64,000 nucleotides of DNA, taken from the NCBI GenBank assembly GCA_964463655.1, contig CAYXDG010000004.1:11190-75189 (forward strand), given 5' to 3'. The notes beneath the pieces were generated by a model. That model was not told where the DNA came from. It ran no database searches and saw only the letters and a program-made list of their open reading frames with translations. The position numbers and the translations under genes are program-made. The stretch comes from Halothece sp964463655. GTDB taxonomy: Bacteria > Cyanobacteriota > Cyanobacteriia > Cyanobacteriales > Rubidibacteraceae. Shown here piece after piece: positions 1 through 7,484 of this stretch; position 1 is the stretch's first letter; each line of letters starts with the position of its first letter.

Positions 1-79
1 TTCTGTGCTTAAATTATCCTTACTAAAAGCGTTTTCTCATATTGTAAAGAAAAATTAATATTAATGCAGACAAGCCTCA

Positions 80-826
80 TCATGAATCAAGTCCGTTGGG
101 ATCAATCCCCAATTCTCTCATCCGCGCAGCGAGACGATCCGCCCGTTGTTTTTCGTTCTCCGCCCGTTCTTCTGGAGTCAAAATCCAATTTTGCTGTCGA
201 TCGCGCCAGCGTAACCATAGCCTGTCAATTCCATCATATTTCCCTTCCCATAACCCTAAACTCATTTGCACCTCTTCCACCCACCAACCTTGATTTTGGG
301 CTTCCCAAGGCTGATACCCGCGCTCAGTCAATTGATAGGCTTGAACTTGATTCGTGTAGCGATCGAACGTCAGATAATAGGGAATGTGGAGAATTTGCTC
401 GTACACTGTCCATTTTGTTGGCGGTTGACCCCCTTGGTTTCCCCTTATTAGAGTTTTCCCTAAGTCTTCGTTTTCCGTCCCTCGGGAGAGTAATTCAACC
501 ACAATTAAAGGAGAAACCCCTTCATCCCAAACCACATAACTCAAGCGTAAGTCCTCTTTTTTGTACAAACGAGAGACCCCAACCACTGCAAACCAATCTG
601 GACGTTTGTACCATCGGGTTTGATTAGAATCGTAATATAAATTCAAGTCACTGCCCACAAAAATTTCTTGCGCTGAATAATTTTCGGGTCGAAAGGTCAA
701 GCGCAATAATTCAGGCTGAAGATCATGAAATTCATCGGAGCCTCCCGGTTCCTCTGGGTCTTCACTAGGTAAATCATACATTGTGGGGAGGGCTTTTTTC
801 AGGAACTGGCGAGGATCAGTTTGCAT
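80..826 (-). CDS. Uma2-family (DUF820) endonuclease-like protein
   Basis: A 248-residue protein of the Uma2/DUF820 family, which has a PD-(D/E)XK nuclease-like fold and is greatly expanded in cyanobacteria; its biological role is not established. Visible family features are the central strand PDWFAVVGVSR, followed by SPLIVVELLSRGTENEDLGKT (the acidic/ExL nuclease-core region), and the late WTVYEQILHIPYYLTFDR segment. The last 30 residues (EERAENEKQRADRLAARMRELGIDP) are a charged helix common at the C-terminus of this family. The gene stands alone; its neighbour also reads leftward but is unrelated. Family call is secure; nuclease activity is only inferred. Confidence 0.85.
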   Translation of the reverse strand: MQTDPRQFLKKALPTMYDLPSEDPEEPGGSDEFHDLQPELLRLTFRPENYSAQEIFVGSDLNLYYDSNQTRWYKRPDWFAVVGVSRLYKKEDLRLSYVVWDEGVSPLIVVELLSRGTENEDLGKTLIRGNQGGQPPTKWTVYEQILHIPYYLTFDRYTNQVQAYQLTERGYQPWEAQNQGWWVEEVQMSLGLWEGKYDGIDRLWLRWRDRQQNWILTPEERAENEKQRADRLAARMRELGIDPNGLDS

Positions 827-884
827 TTTGCGGATGATTGTATAGTTTGACTACTTTAATCGTCACTATAGCTTTTTGGTAGTT

Positions 885-1562
885 TTAACTGGCTTGAGAA
901 GGTTCTCCAGACAGCGCGATCGCGCTATTTTCTTTTAGGGAAGGACGACTGATTAAATAAGTCAAACTTCCCAACAAAGGAATCCAAATTAGGGTTTGAA
1001 AGAACTTAGACTCACTCACGCCACGACGGATTAAATCCTCTTTTAACAAGACAGGAAATAGTAGAATTAAGGCACAAAAATCTAAACTCATCACATGAAT
1101 AAAACGACTGTTTTGCCACTGTATAACAAAATCATTCCAATTTCCTTCTGTTAATCCTGTTGTGAAAAGTAAGAAAAAGCCAATCACTGTTAAAACAATA
1201 AAAACCCGAGAATTAATCGCTTTTAAGAACCAATTGTAAGAGGAAGTCAACTCAGTTTTGGGTTCACGAAAAGCCAGATAAGGTAAAATTGCAAACGCAC
1301 CCACTGCAAAGGAGAACAAAGCAAAAGGCCAAGCTAAAAGTCTTTGTTCTTTCCCATCAATAAGGAGTAAAGGGGCGTACATCAAAGGCAAAACTCCCAT
1401 TAAATTAAAAAGGGAAACAATGATCGGGTTAATTCCTTCTATTTCTAAAGCAGATAATTTTTCAATCAGGTCGGCTGTATTAGGATCGTCAGGGGGTGCA
1501 AGGAAAAAGCCATAAGCAAGAAATCCTAGCCAGAGGAGTAAAAAAAGAATTTTTCTAGTCAT
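885..1562 (-). CDS. Conserved multi-pass membrane protein, function unknown
   Basis: A 225-residue hydrophobic protein with about six predicted membrane helices: residues 3-22, about 43-68, 77-98, 118-138, 152-172 and 185-205. A short loop after helix 1 carries PPDDPNTADLIEKLSALE, which I associate with a conserved cyanobacterial/plastid membrane protein of unknown role. No catalytic motif or cofactor site is evident. It reads leftward, about 58 bases from the upstream end of the Uma2 gene, so cotranscription is possible but the functions look unrelated. I do not assign a function. Confidence 0.75.
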   Translation of the reverse strand: MTRKILFLLLWLGFLAYGFFLAPPDDPNTADLIEKLSALEIEGINPIIVSLFNLMGVLPLMYAPLLLIDGKEQRLLAWPFALFSFAVGAFAILPYLAFREPKTELTSSYNWFLKAINSRVFIVLTVIGFFLLFTTGLTEGNWNDFVIQWQNSRFIHVMSLDFCALILLFPVLLKEDLIRRGVSESKFFQTLIWIPLLGSLTYLISRPSLKENSAIALSGEPSQAS

Positions 1563-1636
1563 TTTTAGGAAGTTGGTTTTAGCTACAAGTTTTATTGTAA
1601 TATTTAAGAGAGTAGCGCGATCGCGTCTTGCTATAG

Positions 1637-2221
1637 TCAGTAATCGAAAATCTCGGCTAAATCGACAATTAATCCAGACAGAATCTCTTCACCTGAAAGG
1701 GTCAAAGGATGATTTAATACCTCTTTCTCCTTCCCTTGGCGATAAATTTCGACTTGTCTCTCATCAGGATTAATTAACCAACCTAATTTTACGCCACAGT
1801 TGATGTACTCTTCCATTTTATTTTGTAACTCATCGAGATCGTCAGTAGGACTCATTAGTTCGAGAACAAAATCAGGATTGAGAGAGGGAAATTTTCTTTT
1901 TTCTTGTTTGGTTAAACTGTTCCATTTAGAATGAGCAACCCAGCTAACATCAGGAGAACGAACTGCGCCATTGGATAACTTGAAACCAGTAGAAGAATCA
2001 AAAACTTTACCGAGTTTGCTTTGTTTATTCCAAAGTTTGATTTGAAACAACAGTTCCCCATTGCGATCGCCAGTTTCACCGCCTGTTGGAGACATAAAAA
2101 TTAAATGACCTTGACTATTGGTTTCCAATCGAGCATCGGGATTGTCGCGAGAAAGCGCTTCTAACTGGCGATCGCTGATCCGATCAACTAGAGAAGAAAG
2201 ATTCAATGTGAATGCGGTCAT
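1637..2221 (-). CDS. Uma2-family (DUF820) endonuclease-like protein
   Basis: A second Uma2/DUF820 protein, about 194 residues if it starts at the ATG giving MTAFTLNLSSLVDRISD; an ATG 27 bases upstream gives a less family-like N-terminus. Core motifs are visible: SNGAVRSPDVSWVAHSKW, then PDFVLELMSPTDDLDELQNKMEEYINCGVKLGWLINPDERQVEIYRQG. The PD...ELxS...K arrangement is the predicted PD-(D/E)XK nuclease core. It is divergently oriented to recR. Role unknown; the many family copies in this window suggest lineage-specific expansion. Confidence 0.88.
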   Translation of the reverse strand: MTAFTLNLSSLVDRISDRQLEALSRDNPDARLETNSQGHLIFMSPTGGETGDRNGELLFQIKLWNKQSKLGKVFDSSTGFKLSNGAVRSPDVSWVAHSKWNSLTKQEKRKFPSLNPDFVLELMSPTDDLDELQNKMEEYINCGVKLGWLINPDERQVEIYRQGKEKEVLNHPLTLSGEEILSGLIVDLAEIFDY

Positions 2222-2363
2222 GAAATCGCTTGTGGGATGGAGACACAATCATTTTAGCGTCCCTCCCGCATTTCTAATAAATGGCGCGATCAGGCGCTCA
2301 TTCCTAAATCTGTTAAAGCCAACCGATTGTTAAGATTAAACCAGACGAATTGGAGACAAAACA

Positions 2364-2960
2364 ACGAACTATACCCCACCCCTGGCCCGTTTAATTGAAC
2401 GTTTACAAGGTTTACCGGGTGTTGGTCCCAAAACAGCCCAACGCTTAGCTTTTCACATCCTTAAACGTCCAGAAAAAGAAGTCGAAGCCCTCGCAACAGC
2501 TTTAATCGAAGCCAAAAAACAGATTGGTCTGTGTCGCGTCTGTTTTCATCTCACGGCGGAATCTGTTTGCGAAATTTGCCAAAATCCCAATCGCGATGAG
2601 AGCATGATTTGTGTCGTCCCTGATTCTCGCGATGTCATTGCATTGGAAAAAACACGGGAGTATTCTGGGAAGTATCATGTTTTAGGCGGGGTGATTTCTC
2701 CGATGGATGGGATCGGTCCAGAAGAGTTGCATATTCAGCCTTTAGTGGAGCGTGTGAGCAAGGAAAAGGTGAAAGAGGTTATTCTCGCCATTAGCCCCAG
2801 CGTGGAAGGGGATACAACGACATTATACTTGGGTCAATTGCTAAAACCCTTTACTCGCGTCACTCGCATTGCCTTCGGTTTGCCAATGGGAGGCGATTTA
2901 GAATATGCTGATGAGGTTACCTTAGCCAGAGCCTTAGAAGGACGACGAGAATTGGAGTAA
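2364..2960 (+). CDS. recR: Recombination mediator RecR, apparent ACG start
   Basis: RecR works with RecF/RecO to load RecA at gapped DNA. The reading frame encodes the helix-hairpin-helix (LQGLPGVGPKTAQRLAFHIL), a Cys4 zinc motif (CRVC...CEIC, about residues 57-72) and a Toprim domain, giving about 198 residues, the normal family length. The first ATG in frame (2604) would remove the HhH and zinc motif. Upstream of the conserved NYTPPLARLIE there is no ATG, GTG or TTG in frame before the stop at 2337. The best candidate is ACG at 2364, eight bases after GGAG, exactly where homologues have ATG. The stop overlaps the next start (TAATG), so it is coupled to the SirB1-type gene. Confidence 0.9.
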   Translation, partial: TNYTPPLARLIERLQGLPGVGPKTAQRLAFHILKRPEKEVEALATALIEAKKQIGLCRVCFHLTAESVCEICQNPNRDESMICVVPDSRDVIALEKTREYSGKYHVLGGVISPMDGIGPEELHIQPLVERVSKEKVKEVILAISPSVEGDTTTLYLGQLLKPFTRVTRIAFGLPMGGDLEYADEVTLARALEGRRELE

Positions 2961-3775
2961 TGTCAACTGCTAGAGAATTATTTGCTCAAGAAATGAGTTT
3001 GCCCGATCGCGAGATTGATTTGGCAAAAACGGCGTTGTATATTGCTCAAGAGGAAACCCCAAACCTAGACATTGATGCTTATTTAACGCAACTTGATCAG
3101 TGGGCCCAACAAGCGCGATCGCTGCTTCCCGAAGAGCGTTACCCCCTACGGATTATTCAGACCATTAATCAGATTTTATATGACGAGTTAGGCTTTCAGG
3201 GGAATGAAGAAGATTATTATGACCCCCGCAATAGCTTTCTCAACGAGGTGATGGAACGTCGCACAGGAATCCCCATCACCCTCGCGTTGGTTTATTTAGA
3301 GGTTTCCCGTCGCCTTGACTTTCCTATGGTCGGAATTGGAATGCCTGGCCATTTTTTAATTCGCCCTGATTTTGAAGAGGCAGGGATTTTTGTTGATGCT
3401 TTTCACAAAGGAGAAGTGTTATTCCCCCAAGATTGTGAAGAAAGGTTACAAGAAATTTTTTCCCAACCCGTCACCCTCGCGCCAGAATTTTTAGAAGCGG
3501 TGAGCAAACGCCAATTTATTGCGCGAATGCTCACCAATTTAAAAGTGATTTATATTAACCAGCAAGATTTAAACCGAGCTTTAGCCGTGATTGAACGGTT
3601 ATTGTTAGTGTTTCCCGAAGCAATTACAGAACAGCGCGATCGAGGATTATTATCTTATCAATTGGGACAACTCCCCCAGGCGATCGCTGATTTAAAGACC
3701 TATCTCGCCCACTATCCAGATGCTTCCGACGCTTCCATGATTCAACTCTTACTCAGTCAAATCAGTGACCAGTGA
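2960..3775 (+). CDS. SirB1-family protein (transglutaminase-like plus TPR)
   Basis: A 271-residue protein. The N-terminal two thirds form a transglutaminase-like SirB1 domain (NSFLNEVMERRTGIPITLALVYLEVSRRL, then GMPGHFLIR); the C-terminal part (from about residue 185) is a TPR-like helical repeat (LKVIYINQQDLNRALAVIERLLLVFPE). The family is widespread but its reaction is unproven; proximity to recR is common in cyanobacteria as far as I recall. Translation is coupled to recR by a one-base stop/start overlap. The final codons and stop lie inside a CAGTGAC heptamer repeat. Confidence 0.88.
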   Translation: MSTARELFAQEMSLPDREIDLAKTALYIAQEETPNLDIDAYLTQLDQWAQQARSLLPEERYPLRIIQTINQILYDELGFQGNEEDYYDPRNSFLNEVMERRTGIPITLALVYLEVSRRLDFPMVGIGMPGHFLIRPDFEEAGIFVDAFHKGEVLFPQDCEERLQEIFSQPVTLAPEFLEAVSKRQFIARMLTNLKVIYINQQDLNRALAVIERLLLVFPEAITEQRDRGLLSYQLGQLPQAIADLKTYLAHYPDASDASMIQLLLSQISDQ

Positions 3776-3783
3776 CCAGTGAC
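3763..3783. repeat. Three tandem CAGTGAC heptamers
   Basis: Three perfect CAGTGAC units overlap the last codons and TGA stop of the SirB1-type gene. This belongs to the short tandemly repeated sequences typical of cyanobacteria. Single or double CAGTGACCAG units also occur at 11381-11392, 23236-23246 and 35713-35723. Confidence 0.85.
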
Positions 3784-3786
3784 TAA

Positions 3787-4251
3787 TTACTGATATCCAC
3801 TTTGAATATAAAGGGCTTCAGCGACCCGTTTCAGGCGACGCAACTGGGCGGACATATCTTCTTGGGTGGAACGGGCGGCAAACAGTTCAAAGCCAAATTT
3901 AACCAAGGGATTGGGGATTTTGAACTCAAAGCGGTTAATTAACTTTGTGCCATCGCGATTGGGTTGACATTCCCAGCGATCGCGCCCCTGAAAAAAGCCT
4001 ACAAACTCCCAGACGATTAACCCTGGTTCCCGTTCCACGACCCTATTTTTAAGCTCTGGTTGGATGCCCGGAAGCTCGATGATAAAGCGACTGCGACTCC
4101 CTAGTTCCGTGTTCCATTCCCCGATTGGTTCGCAGCGTAAGCGAGGATTAAGCCAACGGTGCATCAAAGCGCGATCGCTGATGCAATGCTCAACAATTGT
4201 CGCACTGGCCTTAATCTGAATTGATTGTTCAAAGACTTTGTAATCCTTCAT
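3787..4251 (-). CDS. SRPBCC-fold (START-like) protein
   Basis: A 154-residue protein with the pattern of polyketide-cyclase/SRPBCC ligand-binding domains: an N-terminal strand (FEQSIQIKASATIVEHCISDRALMHRWLNP), a central beta-rich part (GSRSRFIIELPGIQPELKNRVVEREPGLIVWEF) and a long C-terminal helix (AQLRRLKRVAEALY). It probably binds a hydrophobic ligand, but no substrate can be deduced. It converges with recR-sirB1; only about 11 bases separate the stops. Confidence 0.8.
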   Translation of the reverse strand: MKDYKVFEQSIQIKASATIVEHCISDRALMHRWLNPRLRCEPIGEWNTELGSRSRFIIELPGIQPELKNRVVEREPGLIVWEFVGFFQGRDRWECQPNRDGTKLINRFEFKIPNPLVKFGFELFAARSTQEDMSAQLRRLKRVAEALYIQSGYQ

Positions 4252-4535
4252 TAGACGTAAATTTGAGAGGTTAAAATTGTTTCACTTCTTCATCAATTGT
4301 AGAAAATCCCTCTGCTTCCGAACAGATAAGATGTTTTAGATGATTGATGGCTTTCCTATCAAAAGATTAATTTCTGAAATTATATTTTTCTGCTTTAATA
4401 TTGGATGATGTGATTTTCGTACTAAAATAAAGACTGTTCATTTTTTAACAGCATTATCGTTGAAACAAGACTGATTCTGGTTTTAACATTTGCTTAACAA
4501 TGTAACAGGGCAACTATTCCCTTGATGAAGTAAAG
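4252..4535. other. Intergenic region between divergent genes
   Basis: This 284-base AT-rich spacer lies between the SRPBCC gene (leftward) and the channel gene (rightward) and must hold both promoters. I see no convincing -35/-10 pair and no reading frame resembling a known protein. Confidence 0.5.
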
Positions 4536-6218
4536 ATGCTTTTCTCTAATCAATCAATCTTATTTACACAACTGCCAAAGTTACTAGCTCAGTCTGGAAA
4601 CTCGGTCACTGATCTGGTGACAAAAGTGCTACAGGACTCCACAAGTTTTGTTTATGCAATCTTAATCTTAGTTGTGGGATGGCTCGTGGCTTTGGGGGTA
4701 TCACGTCTTGTCCGTAACCTGCTCAAAAAAACTGACATTGATAACCGTATTGCCACTTGGTTGACTGGACAACAGGGAGACGAACCGATCCCGATCGAAA
4801 AGTGGACGGCGAACATCGTTTATTGGCTGATTATTTTATTTGTCGTCGTTGCTGCTTTACAACGCTTGCAATTAGAAGCGGTTTCTGAACCTCTCAATAC
4901 CCTGCTCAATGAAATCACTGGTTTCTTGCCTCAAATTGGTGCTGCTGCCATTCTCCTTGGCGTTGCTTGGTTACTTGCCACATTAGTCAAGATAATTGTG
5001 ATTCGAGTTTTACGTACTTTCCAGCTTGATCAGCGTTTTGGGGAACAAACTGGTAATACAGATAGTGAACTTGCCCTGAGTGAAACCATTGGCAACACCC
5101 TCTACTGGTTTATCTTCTTGTTGTTTCTACCTTCGATTCTGAGCACCCTACAACTCGAAGGAACCTTACGTCCTGTGCAAGAGTTAGTAAACCGCATTCT
5201 CTCGATTCTGCCCAATATTCTGGCAGCTATTTTAATCGTGATTATTGGCTGGTTGATTGCTCAAGTGGTACGGAAAGTAGTCACCAATCTTTTGGCAAGT
5301 ACAGGGACGGATCAAATTGGCAATCGTTTTGGGTTAGTGGGAGATGACCAAACACAATCCCTATCTTGGATTATTGGCACATTAGTTTATGTGTTGATTT
5401 TAATTCCTGTGGCGATCGCTGGCTTAGAAGCACTCAAAATCCAAGCAATTTCCCAACCTGCGATCGCGATGCTCGATCAGATTTTGGTCACACTTCCCAG
5501 AGTGTTCACCTCCGTCTTGGTCTTAATTATTGCCTACTTACTCGCTCAATATATTTCTGAATTTGTTAGCAGCATTCTCTCTAACATTGGATTTGATGAT
5601 CTCTTTTCTTGGTTAGGCTTAGAACAAACCACAACCGAAACAGAAGAGGAAAGCCCCGATTTATCTAAAGCAAGAGAAGAAGGGAGTCTTCTTTCTTGGT
5701 TAGGCTTAGAACAAACCACAACCGAAACAGAAGCAAGAGAAGAAGGGAGTCGTCCTCAAATCCAACAACGTAGTCCTTCCGAATTAATGGGAATCATTGT
5801 TGTTGTGGGGATTATGCTGTTTGCAGCCCTTGCTGCAGTGGATATCCTACAAATTCCCGCTTTGACTGAATTGGTAAGTGGCATTGTTGTCGTTTCGGGA
5901 AGAATTATTGCTGGTTTGATTGTCTTTGGCATCGGCTTATACTTTGCTAATCTCTCCTTTAGACTGATTCTTAGTTCTGGAATGCAGCAAAGTCGTACCT
6001 TGGCGCAAGCAGCACGAATTGTCGCTATTGCCTTTAGTTTAGCTCTAGGATTAGAACAAATTGGTATTGCCCCCAACATTGTTAACTTAGCCTTTGGTTT
6101 ACTCTTAGGTTCAATTGCTGTCGCGATCGCCCTAGCATTTGGTTTAGGCGCTCGTGAAATTGCCGCCGAACAAGTCCGCGAATGGCTCAATAACTTTAAA
6201 TCCAATCAAGACAGTTAA
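4536..6218 (+). CDS. Mechanosensitive-channel-like TM-helix-repeat membrane protein
   Basis: A 560-residue membrane protein built from repeated conserved TM-helix modules (PF05552 type) of small-conductance mechanosensitive channel-like proteins. Each module has a hydrophobic helix followed by AxxVxxxVxNLL: VYAILILVVGWLVALGVSRLVRNLL (about 35-60), ILLGVAWLLATLVKIIVIRVL, NILAAILIVIIGWLIAQVVRKVVTNLL and VFTSVLVLIIAYLLAQYISEFVSSIL, with further helices to residue 545. The canonical MscS beta domain is not obvious, so gating in the MscS manner is not assured. Likely role: osmotic or envelope stress. Residues about 357-406 hold a duplicated cytoplasmic linker. A terminator follows the gene. Confidence 0.82.
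   Translation: MLFSNQSILFTQLPKLLAQSGNSVTDLVTKVLQDSTSFVYAILILVVGWLVALGVSRLVRNLLKKTDIDNRIATWLTGQQGDEPIPIEKWTANIVYWLIILFVVVAALQRLQLEAVSEPLNTLLNEITGFLPQIGAAAILLGVAWLLATLVKIIVIRVLRTFQLDQRFGEQTGNTDSELALSETIGNTLYWFIFLLFLPSILSTLQLEGTLRPVQELVNRILSILPNILAAILIVIIGWLIAQVVRKVVTNLLASTGTDQIGNRFGLVGDDQTQSLSWIIGTLVYVLILIPVAIAGLEALKIQAISQPAIAMLDQILVTLPRVFTSVLVLIIAYLLAQYISEFVSSILSNIGFDDLFSWLGLEQTTTETEEESPDLSKAREEGSLLSWLGLEQTTTETEAREEGSRPQIQQRSPSELMGIIVVVGIMLFAALAAVDILQIPALTELVSGIVVVSGRIIAGLIVFGIGLYFANLSFRLILSSGMQQSRTLAQAARIVAIAFSLALGLEQIGIAPNIVNLAFGLLLGSIAVAIALAFGLGAREIAAEQVREWLNNFKSNQDS
5605..5751 (+). repeat. Imperfect tandem duplication inside the channel gene
   Basis: A 42-base segment at 5605-5646 recurs exactly at 5692-5733, and the 19 bases at 5670-5688 recur at 5733-5751. 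The second unit lacks 24 bases (eight codons, EESPDLSK) of the first. In protein terms WLGLEQTTTETE...AREEGS occurs twice in the linker. Both changes keep the frame. Confidence 0.92.
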
Positions 6219-6243
6219 AATTTAATGTTTGAGTTAGATGTCT

Positions 6244-6284
6244 GCCCGACGAATCTTTTTATCTGGATATGTCGGGCTTTTTTG
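6244..6284 (+). terminator. Rho-independent terminator of the channel gene
   Basis: A GCCCGAC / GTCGGGC stem (6244-6250 and 6271-6277) is followed at once by seven T residues, 26 bases after the stop at 6218. Confidence 0.88.
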
Positions 6285-6397
6285 TGACAAATTAAACAAA
6301 AGGGTCTAAAATTCCCAATAGCCAAGTTTTACCTACTCCCAACCCCCAAGAATTAGGAGAAATTCAACGACTTTGGCAAAGAGCAACAAATGATCTC

Positions 6398-6991
6398 TTA
6401 TTTCTGAAGAAACAGGGCGATCGCCCTATTAAAATCCTGCTCTTGTACACAACGAATGAATAAAAATAAATCAAGCTCAGGTAAAAGTTGACTCTGAGAT
6501 TGTTGTTGATACTGGTTATTAATTAACGAATAGATCACTAAAGAATTATTCTGCCAAAACCACACTTCTGGAATTTTTAAGCGCTGATAAATCCCTAAAC
6601 CATCTATCCCCCCACTGGTCACAATCACTTCGATCGCTAAATCTGGAAACTCCTTTTCAACAGCGAGACAATAGCTTTCATCAGGTTCTTTTCCTCCTCG
6701 TTGACTTTCTTTTCGGAATGTGGTAGAACCAAGAGGATAAAAGGTAATGCTTTGCTGAATTAAGTAGGTTTCTAAAAGAATTGCAAGGCGTTTTTTGATG
6801 GCTTCATGAGCGCGACTCGGAGACAAAATAATTAGTGTTCCATCTAAATAACTCATCCGATAAGCATTATGATCCCTTTGATGAGTCATCAATTTTTCAT
6901 AACTTTTCCAGCTAACTCCTGTGGTGACAGTTAGTTCTTCGCGATCATCATGATCAATAAGTGCTAAAAGTTTGCTGGCATCCGTTACCAT
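6398..6991 (-). CDS. Uma2-family (DUF820) endonuclease-like protein
   Basis: A 197-residue Uma2/DUF820 protein. The family start TGVSWKSYEKLM and YRMSYLDGTLIILSPSRAHEAIKKRLAILLETYL is followed by DESYCLAVEKEFPDLAIEVIVTSGGIDGLGIYQRLKIPEVWFWQNNSLVIYSL. The usual PDL/ExV nuclease-core positions are retained (PDLAIEVI). It belongs to a different Uma2 subgroup from the genes at 80 and 1637, with the YLDG...SPS variant of the N-terminal motif. Function unproven. Confidence 0.87.
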   Translation of the reverse strand: MVTDASKLLALIDHDDREELTVTTGVSWKSYEKLMTHQRDHNAYRMSYLDGTLIILSPSRAHEAIKKRLAILLETYLIQQSITFYPLGSTTFRKESQRGGKEPDESYCLAVEKEFPDLAIEVIVTSGGIDGLGIYQRLKIPEVWFWQNNSLVIYSLINNQYQQQSQSQLLPELDLFLFIRCVQEQDFNRAIALFLQK

Positions 6992-7040
6992 CAGTTTATT
7001 CTTATAAAGATAAAAATTAATCGAGAAAGTAGTTCCTTAA

Positions 7041-7412
7041 TCATTCCTGATCAATGCTAACAGCACCAGCACCCGTTTGAGTCAGTAATAATAAACCACC
7101 AATTAATCCTAAGTTTTTCAAAAAGGGAATGACTTCACTGCCATCTGTCCAAAATGGGTGGAAAACTAGCGTTGTCGGGATGAGAAAAACAATTAAAATA
7201 ATTGCTCCCCATTGTACCTTAAACCCTAGCAACAGTGAAATTGCACCAACAATCTGAAAGATGACATTTCCCGCTAACAATAGAGCAGGGAATGGTAATC
7301 CCATCTCAGCCATTCTTTCTTGAGTTGCTGCAAAGTCAGAGAAGTTGCCAAAAGAGCCATAAAAGAAAATTAAACAGAGACAAATGCGACCAAAAAGGGG
7401 AATGTAACTCAT
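7041..7412 (-). CDS. DoxX-family membrane protein
   Basis: A 123-residue protein with four predicted membrane helices and the DoxX-family pattern: an N-terminal LFGRICLCLIFFYGSFGNFSDF, then MGLPFPALLLAGNVIFQIVGAISLLLGFKVQWGAIILIVFLIPTTLVFHPFW and a final NLGLIGGLLLLTQTGAGAVSID. DoxX proteins are linked to redox or thiol homeostasis in the membrane, but the reaction is unclear. Monocistronic, between uvrB and a Uma2 gene, all leftward. Confidence 0.87.
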   Translation of the reverse strand: MSYIPLFGRICLCLIFFYGSFGNFSDFAATQERMAEMGLPFPALLLAGNVIFQIVGAISLLLGFKVQWGAIILIVFLIPTTLVFHPFWTDGSEVIPFLKNLGLIGGLLLLTQTGAGAVSIDQE

Positions 7413-7484
7413 GATAAAAATTTTGTTTAATCAGCTATATTTAGTCTAGCTCAAAATCTTTGATCAAGACAACATTTCATGGGG

